A DNA stretch of 12,320 bases from JAMHZE01 sp964424715 (GTDB taxonomy: Bacteria > Pseudomonadota > Alphaproteobacteria > Rickettsiales > UBA8987). The translations under genes and the position numbers were made by a program. The notes below the pieces were generated by a model that was not told where the DNA came from, ran no database searches, and was given only the letters and a program-made list of their open reading frames with translations. Positions 7,099-12,320 of this stretch are shown here, piece after piece (the stretch's first letter is position 1; every line of letters starts with the position of its first letter). The DNA lies in contig CAYRJW010000047.1 of NCBI GenBank assembly GCA_964424715.1, positions 1 through 12,320 on the forward strand, read 5' to 3'.

Positions 7099-7953
7099 AT
7101 GATATTGACCAACAGCAAACATCATGTAGTAAAAGCCGGCAATGTGCATATTGCCAATAATCTGCCATTCGTGCTTATCTCCGGCCCGTGCCAGATAGAA
7201 AGCCGCGATCACGCGCTGATGACCGCCGAGAAGCTGGTTAAGATAACCGATAAATTAAAGATACCATTCATCTATAAAAGCTCCTACGACAAGGCAAACC
7301 GCACCTCTTTAACCGGCAAGCGCGGCGTTGGGCTTGAAAAATCACTTAGCATATTTGAGGATGTAAAGAAAGCCTTCAACTGCCCGGTACTTACCGATAT
7401 CCACAATGAAGAGCAGGCGAAGATAGCCGCGGAAGTGGTTGATGTCATACAAATTCCCGCATTCCTCTGCCGCCAGACCGATCTGCTCATCACCGCCGCA
7501 AAAACCGGCAAAGTGGTGAATGTGAAAAAAGGCCAGTTCCTAGCACCGTGGGATATGAAAAATGTGGTGAATAAAATAACTGAATCCGGCAACCGCAATG
7601 TTCTTGTCACCGACCGTGGCACAAGTTTTGGTTATAACACACTGGTCACAGATTTTCGCGGCTTCCCAATAATGGCCGAACAAACCGGCATGCCCGTGAT
7701 ACTCGATGCCACCCATTCCATCCAGCAACCCGGCGGCCAAGGCAATTCCTCCGGCGGCCAGCGCCAGTTCGTCGAAACACTTTCCCGCGCAGCAGTAGCC
7801 GTGGGAGTAGCCGGACTGTTCATGGAATCCCACGAAGACCCGGACAACGCGCCATCTGATGGGCCGTGCATGGTGAAACTAGGGGAGATAGAGGAGCTGC
7901 TGAAAACATTGCAGGAGTTCGATATTCTTTCTAAGTCAAAGCTGAAAAGCTAA
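7099..7953 (+). CDS. kdsA: 3-deoxy-8-phosphooctulonate synthase (Kdo-8-P synthase)
   Basis: KdsA condenses phosphoenolpyruvate with arabinose-5-phosphate to give Kdo-8-phosphate, the precursor of Kdo in lipopolysaccharide and in capsule lipid linkers. The 284 residues match the family. Conserved stretches include SGPCQIESRDH (29-38), YKSSYDKANRTS (59-70), IQIPAFLCRQTDLL (117-130), NVKKGQFLAPWD (141-152) and DATHSIQQPGG (203-213). Cys31 in GPCQIES, with His206, Glu243 and Asp254, gives the metal-binding set of the metal-dependent class; E. coli KdsA has Asn at the Cys position. The gene begins 2 bases after the KpsE-like stop, so Kdo supply and capsule export appear to be co-transcribed. Confidence 0.96.
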   Translation: MILTNSKHHVVKAGNVHIANNLPFVLISGPCQIESRDHALMTAEKLVKITDKLKIPFIYKSSYDKANRTSLTGKRGVGLEKSLSIFEDVKKAFNCPVLTDIHNEEQAKIAAEVVDVIQIPAFLCRQTDLLITAAKTGKVVNVKKGQFLAPWDMKNVVNKITESGNRNVLVTDRGTSFGYNTLVTDFRGFPIMAEQTGMPVILDATHSIQQPGGQGNSSGGQRQFVETLSRAAVAVGVAGLFMESHEDPDNAPSDGPCMVKLGEIEELLKTLQEFDILSKSKLKS

Positions 7954-7956
7954 TTT

Positions 7957-8523
7957 ATGATAAAAAGACTCCCGTATTATCTGCCGTTAATTATTTGTTT
8001 GATAATATGTTTTTATGTGAAAGAATTTAATCAATTCTTCATGGAGAAAAGTTTATACACATGGATACCGGCAGGATCAGGCATATTGGTTGGTGCTATA
8101 GTCGGTGCAATTATTTTTCCTGTTTCCATTGCAGGTCTTTTTGTTTTTGTAATTATTGTAATTTTGTCCGTCCTTATTCCGGATAATATATCAAATGCCA
8201 TTTTCTATGGCGGTAACGGAAATTACGTGGCTATGTTATTCTATATTTTAAATTTTTCCGTATTAAGCTATCTGATATATAGAGAGAAGCGTTTATATAA
8301 GCCATGTTCTCTGCTTATTCTAAGCCTATTTTCAACGTTGATATTGGTACTTATACTTATTCTGCCCGGAATTCAATACGGCATAAATGAGGCGATCGGA
8401 GTTAAAAATAATTCTGTAGGAGCATCTATGACCACTGCTGCTGTTTATTCCGGGGCATTCATTTATCCTTTCTTATTTATAAAAGCTGTAGGATTGCTCC
8501 TGAAGTATAGGCCCAAAAATTAA
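7957..8523 (+). CDS. Multi-pass membrane protein of unknown function
   Basis: I do not recognise this 188-residue protein. It is very hydrophobic, with likely membrane segments near 6-22, 40-60, 61-75, 90-107, 117-137 and 160-184. Glycine-rich stretches occur in the second segment (AGSGILVGAIVGAIIFP), and short basic loops (REKRLYK, KYRPK) suggest cytosolic sides. The gene starts 3 bases after kdsA, so it is probably the last gene of the gmk operon. Its base composition is visibly more AT-rich than the five genes before it, which may mean later acquisition. It could be a flippase-like or regulatory membrane protein; no motif shows which. Confidence 0.75.
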   Translation: MIKRLPYYLPLIICLIICFYVKEFNQFFMEKSLYTWIPAGSGILVGAIVGAIIFPVSIAGLFVFVIIVILSVLIPDNISNAIFYGGNGNYVAMLFYILNFSVLSYLIYREKRLYKPCSLLILSLFSTLILVLILILPGIQYGINEAIGVKNNSVGASMTTAAVYSGAFIYPFLFIKAVGLLLKYRPKN

Positions 8524-8531
8524 TCTCATTC
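8515..8531. repeat. Left copy of a 17-nt direct repeat bracketing the paralogue module
   Basis: AAAAATTAATCTCATTC occurs here, spanning the stop codon (8521-8523) of the membrane-protein gene, and again exactly at 10473-10489. The two copies bracket the two paralogous genes and their promoter region. I see no terminal inverted repeats and no integrase gene between them. Confidence 0.85.
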
Positions 8532-8651
8532 TCTGACTGCGCCGAAATAATCAATAACCCCCTATTTATCAGTAAGTTACCCCCTTCACATTTCTGGTGC
8601 TTTTTGTGCTTTTTAAAGCTATAATGGCCCACAGGTATTTTGGGGAAATTC
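8532..8651 (+). promoter_or_regulatory. Promoter and repeat-rich control region of the paralogue pair
   Basis: TATAAT at 8620-8625 is a perfect -10, placing a transcript start near 8632 and about 20 bases of leader. The -35 is weak (GTGCTT at 8597-8602 at 17-bp spacing). GTGCTTTTT is repeated in direct tandem at 8597-8605 and 8606-8614. GCTTTTTAAAGC (8608-8619) is an inverted repeat abutting the -10. ACCCCCT occurs at 8557-8563 and 8579-8585, 22 bases apart, about two helical turns. A weak consensus -35 flanked by ordered repeats suggests regulated expression by one or two DNA-binding proteins. GGGG at 8642-8645 is the likely ribosome-binding site. No strong terminator for the preceding operon is visible. 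Confidence 0.55.
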
Positions 8652-9542
8652 ATGAGCGATTCAGCGAGAAGAAAGATAGGTAGGGATTACTCTAACCAGA
8701 TATTCAGGATTGCCGGAAAAGATGCAACTTTGAATGATCTGCGTTGGACGGTAAACAAAGTCGGCAGTGTTCAGTTTTATTTAAATAGTGAAATCCTGAA
8801 TGAGAAAATGGGATTGCCAAGCTTTAGTTATGATACTGATGAGGACATAGCTGAAAATGCCAAGTTTACTTCTGAAGAAATTTCTTTGATGAATATTAAT
8901 TTGCAGTACAGACTTTTTGATCTCTGTCATTCGATTACCCACATTGCAACTGATTCGAGGCAAAATCCCAATGACGAGATGAGGATAATCGGTGGATATC
9001 ACGGTCTTTTCAATATGTCGGCGGAGCATTTTGTATGTGTTTACCTTCATGGCCTTTTACTTAAAAATGAAGAAAGTAAAAATTTGAAGTTACCTACATT
9101 ACCGGAGTTTGTCTATGACACTCAAGAGATAGAAAATGCTTTGATAGACCGACAAAAACGTTATGGAAATAAAGATTATTTTAAAATAGATATAAAAGCA
9201 GATGTTCCTCCTATAAAAATTCATGTTGCAGATAATGAATTGGCCATTACTCCTGAAAGCCATCTCGAAGCCACTGTCAGAAGCAGGTTTGCAAGACATA
9301 AAATAATAAGTGCTTCCGAATATGGTGAGCAGATATTTATAAAATATCAGCCGGAACTCCGTAATGTGCCGGCGAAAGTGATATATACAGAAAATGCCGA
9401 AAGGGAGTTAGCCTGGAAGATAGCACAGGATAAGCCGGTGAACATACATGATCCCAGAATTCCCCTTACAGTAATTCAGATAAAAGAATCAAAAGAGTTC
9501 ATAGCCCGGGAACGAGAGCGGATAGAAAAAATATATAAATAA
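8652..9542 (+). CDS. Hypothetical protein, first of a tandem paralogous pair
   Basis: I do not recognise this family. The 296-residue protein has no signal peptide or membrane segment and looks cytosolic. Conserved blocks shared with the next gene are GRDY near the N-terminus, ATLNDLR (25-31), a FY.NS..LNEK..L segment (about 42-55), EEISLMNI (75-82), HSI.HI.TDS (93-102) with a nearby RIIGG..GLFNM block, and a long C-terminal domain (about 194-283). In that domain about 74 of 90 positions match the paralogue, including AITPES, SEYGEQIFI, YQPELRNVPAK and KIAQDKPVNIHD. The ATG at 8652 follows GGGG with good spacing; an in-frame TTG at 8640 would add four residues but has a poorer site. It has its own promoter-like region, so it is probably not part of the gmk operon. 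Confidence 0.75.
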   Translation: MSDSARRKIGRDYSNQIFRIAGKDATLNDLRWTVNKVGSVQFYLNSEILNEKMGLPSFSYDTDEDIAENAKFTSEEISLMNINLQYRLFDLCHSITHIATDSRQNPNDEMRIIGGYHGLFNMSAEHFVCVYLHGLLLKNEESKNLKLPTLPEFVYDTQEIENALIDRQKRYGNKDYFKIDIKADVPPIKIHVADNELAITPESHLEATVRSRFARHKIISASEYGEQIFIKYQPELRNVPAKVIYTENAERELAWKIAQDKPVNIHDPRIPLTVIQIKESKEFIARERERIEKIYK

Positions 9543-9547
9543 AAACC

Positions 9548-10474
9548 ATGAATAACGGTAGAAAAACAGGTAGGGATTACCATAATAAATTATTCAAAGG
9601 ATTGTCAGAAAATGCAACCCTGAATGATCTGCGCTATAGGATGAATTTCTTTGGGAGTATGCCTTTTTATATGAATAGCAAGCTTCTGAATGAAAAGGAA
9701 GGTCTGGTCTTTTTTGAATGTGAGGATGATGAGATAGTTGCAGAAATAGTCGGGTTTTCTCTTGAAGAGATTTCTTTGATGAATATCGACCCCAATATCA
9801 AGCTGCTTGATCTGGCTCATTCAATTGTTCATATTTCTACTGATTCAATACATACTCCTATAGAAGAGCTGAGAATAATAGGTGGGGATATAGGGTTATT
9901 TAATATGCCTGTCCAGCGTTTTGCCGCCCATTGGTATAATGATCATCTGCTTGATACCGAGGAAGGCAGGAAATTATGGAAGCCCTTAAAGAAACCGGAG
10001 GCCATTGATTGTGAAAATATATATTTCAGTGCAAAAATAAGGCAGCAGGGACTTGCAGAGGGATATTTTAAGATAGACATGAATATAAATATTCATCCTA
10101 TCAAAGATAATGTGAAATATAATGAATTTGCAATTACCCCGGAAAGTTTTCTGGAGGCCGCTGTCAGAGGAAGATTCGCGAGGTATAAGATAATAAAGGC
10201 CTCTGAATATGGTGAGCAGATATTTATCAGATATCAACCAGAACTTCGTAATGTGCCGGCGAAGGCCATATATACGGAAAATGTTGAAAGGGAATTTGCC
10301 TGGAAGATAGCGCAGGATAAGCCGGTGAATATACATGATGTAAGGATCCCGCTTACTGTGGTGCAGATAAATGAGGTGAAGGAACTTGCCGCCATGGTGC
10401 GCGGAGAACTTAAAAAAATGGCAGGCAGGGATTTCAGAGAGATAGATGAGAAAATAAGAGGCAGGTTCTTATAA
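9548..10474 (+). CDS. Hypothetical protein, second of a tandem paralogous pair
   Basis: This 308-residue protein is a paralogue of the preceding gene and belongs to the same unrecognised family. Similarity is highest in the C-terminal domain (about 191-280), clear but lower in the first 120 residues (ATLNDLR 23-29, EEISLMNI 73-80, HSIVHISTDS 91-100, IGGDIGLFNM 111-120), and weak in the linker between. It has about 15 extra C-terminal residues with a basic, helical look. The start lies 5 bases after the previous stop without a Shine-Dalgarno (AAAAACC precedes it), suggesting coupled translation from one message. No signal peptide, membrane helix or known catalytic motif is visible. Confidence 0.75.
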   Translation: MNNGRKTGRDYHNKLFKGLSENATLNDLRYRMNFFGSMPFYMNSKLLNEKEGLVFFECEDDEIVAEIVGFSLEEISLMNIDPNIKLLDLAHSIVHISTDSIHTPIEELRIIGGDIGLFNMPVQRFAAHWYNDHLLDTEEGRKLWKPLKKPEAIDCENIYFSAKIRQQGLAEGYFKIDMNINIHPIKDNVKYNEFAITPESFLEAAVRGRFARYKIIKASEYGEQIFIRYQPELRNVPAKAIYTENVEREFAWKIAQDKPVNIHDVRIPLTVVQINEVKELAAMVRGELKKMAGRDFREIDEKIRGRFL

Positions 10475-10489
10475 AAATTAATCTCATTC
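10473..10489. repeat. Right copy of the 17-nt direct repeat
   Basis: This is an exact copy of AAAAATTAATCTCATTC at 8515-8531, beginning within the stop codon (10472-10474) of the second paralogue. Immediately after it CTCA (10484-10487) and TGAG (10495-10498) can pair, followed by TTTT, which would be at best a very weak terminator. Confidence 0.85.
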
Positions 10490-10493
10490 CCTC

Positions 10494-10523
10494 TTGAGTT
10501 TTAACGGCTCAGGGTCTAAACTC
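10494..10523 (+). promoter_or_regulatory. Candidate thiC promoter overlapped by an inverted repeat
   Basis: TTGAGT (10494-10499) and TAAACT (10517-10522) lie 17 bases apart, each matching four of six consensus positions. GAGTTT (10496-10501) and AAACTC (10518-10523) form a 6-bp inverted repeat over the same two hexamers. A start near 10529 would leave only about 20 bases of leader. The arrangement could be an operator or a small hairpin. Confidence 0.35.
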
Positions 10524-10549
10524 GCAGGCTCAAAAACCATGGGAAGTAA

Positions 10550-12320
10550 ATGTCACCTGCAAAACCGAGTATAAAACAGAAGATCGATCCGATATCTGAT
10601 CCTAATTTTGAGATAACATCAAAACCGTTCCCTAATTCTGCCAAGATATATATTCCGGGGAATATCTATCCGGAGATAAGGGTGCCGTTCAGGGAAATTT
10701 CGATGGCGGGTAAATCGCTGGAATTGCCGGTGCGGGTCTATGATACATCAGGCATTTATACTGATTCGACGCAGCAGTTCGATATCCGCAAAGGCCTGCC
10801 GAAAGTGCGGGAGAGCTGGATAAAAGGCCGCGGCGATGTTGAAGGATATATCGGCCGTGAGATACGCCCGGAAGATAATGGCGCTACTGCCGGCAGCGGC
10901 ATGAATAATGATTTTGTTTTCCAGTATCCGAATAAAACGCCGCTGCGTGCGAAAAAGGGCAAGAATGTTTCGCAGATGCATTATGCGCGTCAGGGAATAA
11001 TAACGCAGGAGATGGAATATATCGCGCTGCGGGAGAATATGGGCCGTAAAGGCCTTGTTCCGCAGAACAGCAAGGGTGGTTATTCTTGGGGTGCGAGCAT
11101 CCAGAATGAGATAACGCCGGAATTCGTGCGCGATGAGATAGCGCGCGGGCGGGCGATAATCCCTTCCAACATCAACCATCCGGAAACCGAGCCGATGGTG
11201 ATCGGGCGCAATTTCCTGGTGAAGATAAATGCGAATATCGGTAATTCGGCCATTACTTCTTCTATCGGTGAAGAGGTGGAAAAAATGGTGTGGAGCTGCC
11301 GCTGGGGCGGGGATACGATAATGGATCTTTCCACGGGGAAGAATATTCACAACACGCGGGAATGGATAATACGAAACTCGCCAGTACCTATCGGCACGGT
11401 GCCTATCTATCAGGCGCTGGAAAAGGTTGGCGGTATCGCCGAGGAATTAACTTATGAGATATTCCGCGATACTTTAATTGAACAATGCGAGCAGGGGGTG
11501 GATTATTTCACCATCCACGCGGGCGTGCGCCTGCCTTTCGTGCCGCTTACGGCTAACCGTGTTACAGGCATAGTTTCGCGCGGCGGTTCCATTCACGCAA
11601 AATGGTGCATGGCCCATCACAAGGAAAATTTCCTCTATACGAATTTTGAGGATATCTGCGAGCTCCTGAAACAATATGATGTATCCTTCTCACTTGGCGA
11701 TGGCCTGCGTCCCGGTTCAATTGCCGATGCCAACGATGCCGCGCAATTTGCCGAATTAAAAACCTTGGGTGAACTTACGCAGATAGCCTGGAAGCACGAT
11801 GTGCAAACCATGATAGAAGGTCCCGGCCATGTACCGATGCATCTGATAAAAGAGAATATGGATAAACAGCTGGAAGCCTGCAACGAAGCGCCTTTCTATA
11901 CGCTTGGGCCGCTTACTACCGATATCGCGCCGGGTTATGACCATATCACCTCCGGCATTGGTGCCGCGATGATAGGCTGGTTCGGCACCGCGATGCTGTG
12001 CTATGTTACCCCGAAAGAACATTTAGGCCTGCCGAACAAGCAGGATGTGAAAACCGGCGTGATAACCTACAAACTCGCCGCCCACGCCGCCGACCTCGCC
12101 AAAGGCCACCCCGGCGCGCAAATGCGCGATGATGCCCTTTCCAAAGCGCGATTTGAATTCAGGTGGGAAGACCAGTTTAATTTAAGCTTAGACCCCGAAA
12201 CCGCCAAGGATTTCCATGATGAAACCCTCCCGGCTGATGGGGCTAAAGTCGCCCATTTCTGCTCCATGTGCGGCCCGAAATTCTGCTCGATGAAAATATC
12301 GCAGGAGGTGAGGGAGTTCG
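10550..12320 (+). CDS. thiC: Phosphomethylpyrimidine synthase ThiC (C-terminal end cut by the window)
   Basis: ThiC is a radical S-adenosylmethionine enzyme that rearranges aminoimidazole ribotide to hydroxymethylpyrimidine phosphate in thiamine synthesis. 590 codons are present; the family is usually about 600-640 residues, so only a short C-terminus is missing. Typical stretches are VRVYDTSGIYTD, MHYARQGIITQEMEYIA, EIARGRAIIPSNINHPE, GGDTIMDLSTGKNI, YFTIHAGV, LGDGLRPGSIADAND, MIEGPGHVPMH and LGPLTTDIAPGYDHI. The CSMCGPKFC motif (Cys571, Cys574, Cys579) binds the 4Fe-4S cluster. The ATG at 10550 is preceded directly by an in-frame TAA (10547-10549), which fixes it as the earliest start; GGGAAG just upstream is the ribosome-binding site. 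No TPP riboswitch is visible before it. Confidence 0.97.
   Translation, partial: MSPAKPSIKQKIDPISDPNFEITSKPFPNSAKIYIPGNIYPEIRVPFREISMAGKSLELPVRVYDTSGIYTDSTQQFDIRKGLPKVRESWIKGRGDVEGYIGREIRPEDNGATAGSGMNNDFVFQYPNKTPLRAKKGKNVSQMHYARQGIITQEMEYIALRENMGRKGLVPQNSKGGYSWGASIQNEITPEFVRDEIARGRAIIPSNINHPETEPMVIGRNFLVKINANIGNSAITSSIGEEVEKMVWSCRWGGDTIMDLSTGKNIHNTREWIIRNSPVPIGTVPIYQALEKVGGIAEELTYEIFRDTLIEQCEQGVDYFTIHAGVRLPFVPLTANRVTGIVSRGGSIHAKWCMAHHKENFLYTNFEDICELLKQYDVSFSLGDGLRPGSIADANDAAQFAELKTLGELTQIAWKHDVQTMIEGPGHVPMHLIKENMDKQLEACNEAPFYTLGPLTTDIAPGYDHITSGIGAAMIGWFGTAMLCYVTPKEHLGLPNKQDVKTGVITYKLAAHAADLAKGHPGAQMRDDALSKARFEFRWEDQFNLSLDPETAKDFHDETLPADGAKVAHFCSMCGPKFCSMKISQEVREF

Noticed and set aside
7284..7871. 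Three minus-strand open frames opposite kdsA
   Set aside because: They are mutually overlapping antisense frames of a well-supported gene with no independent signals.
8532..10472. Transposon or insertion sequence between the 17-nt repeats
   Set aside because: No transposase or integrase motif and no terminal inverted repeats are visible; the two genes inside are paralogues of each other with no recombinase features.
10475..10549. TPP riboswitch before thiC
   Set aside because: Looked for because thiC is often riboswitch-controlled; the spacer is too short and the conserved TPP-box sequences are not present.
10748..11350. 200-codon open frame on the minus strand opposite thiC
   Set aside because: It lies wholly within the confident thiC coding region, is rich in arginine and histidine as expected from antisense of a coding frame, and has no ribosome-binding site or family resemblance.

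Overview
The window looks like a chromosomal segment of a Gram-negative proteobacterium, most likely an alphaproteobacterium. It carries outer-membrane and envelope genes (an MlaF-type ABC ATPase, apolipoprotein N-acyltransferase, Kdo-8-phosphate synthase and a capsule-type ABC exporter). The guanylate kinase N-terminus (RKGLMLILSSPSGAGKTT) and the ATPase N-terminus (ESLVVIGGSGSGKS) have a typically alphaproteobacterial form. ATA isoleucine codons are common and the intergenic spaces are AT-rich. The taxonomic call rests on recollection of protein families, not on a search.

Layout. Positions 1-185 (minus) hold the N-terminal end of an MlaF-like ABC ATPase that runs off the left edge. Positions 325-621 (plus) hold a small acidic protein of unknown function whose 3' end overlaps the convergent lnt gene. 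Positions 566-3902 (minus) are a recJ-lnt pair separated by 4 bases. A 125-base divergent space follows, containing a 25-bp inverted repeat built from 7-bp units. From 4028 to 8523 (plus) six genes are packed with gaps of -4 to +3 bases: gmk, kpsM, kpsT, a kpsE-like gene, kdsA and a multi-pass membrane protein of unknown function. Next comes a two-gene module (8652-10474, plus) of tandem paralogues from a family I do not recognise, with its own promoter-like region. Last is thiC (10550 to the right edge, plus), lacking its final C-terminal residues.

How the genes fit together. The KpsM/KpsT/KpsE-like set looks like an ABC-dependent capsular polysaccharide exporter: permease, ATPase and co-polymerase/periplasmic adaptor. 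KdsA makes the precursor of Kdo, the sugar of the lipid linker on such capsules and of lipid A cores, so its place in the same operon makes biochemical sense. Gmk (GTP supply) and recJ-lnt (DNA repair, lipoprotein maturation) are housekeeping genes.

The most unusual points are four. (1) The tandem paralogue module is bracketed by an exact 17-nt direct repeat that starts at or beside the stop codon of the preceding gene on each side. (2) The KpsT-like ATPase keeps its Walker A motif but has lost the signature glycine, the catalytic glutamate and the switch histidine. (3) The divergent recJ/gmk space carries a large 7-bp-periodic inverted repeat. (4) thiC has too little leader for a TPP riboswitch but does have a promoter-like element inside an inverted repeat. 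No tRNA, rRNA, CRISPR array, insertion sequence or transposase is visible. No gene-free stretch exceeds about 130 bases.
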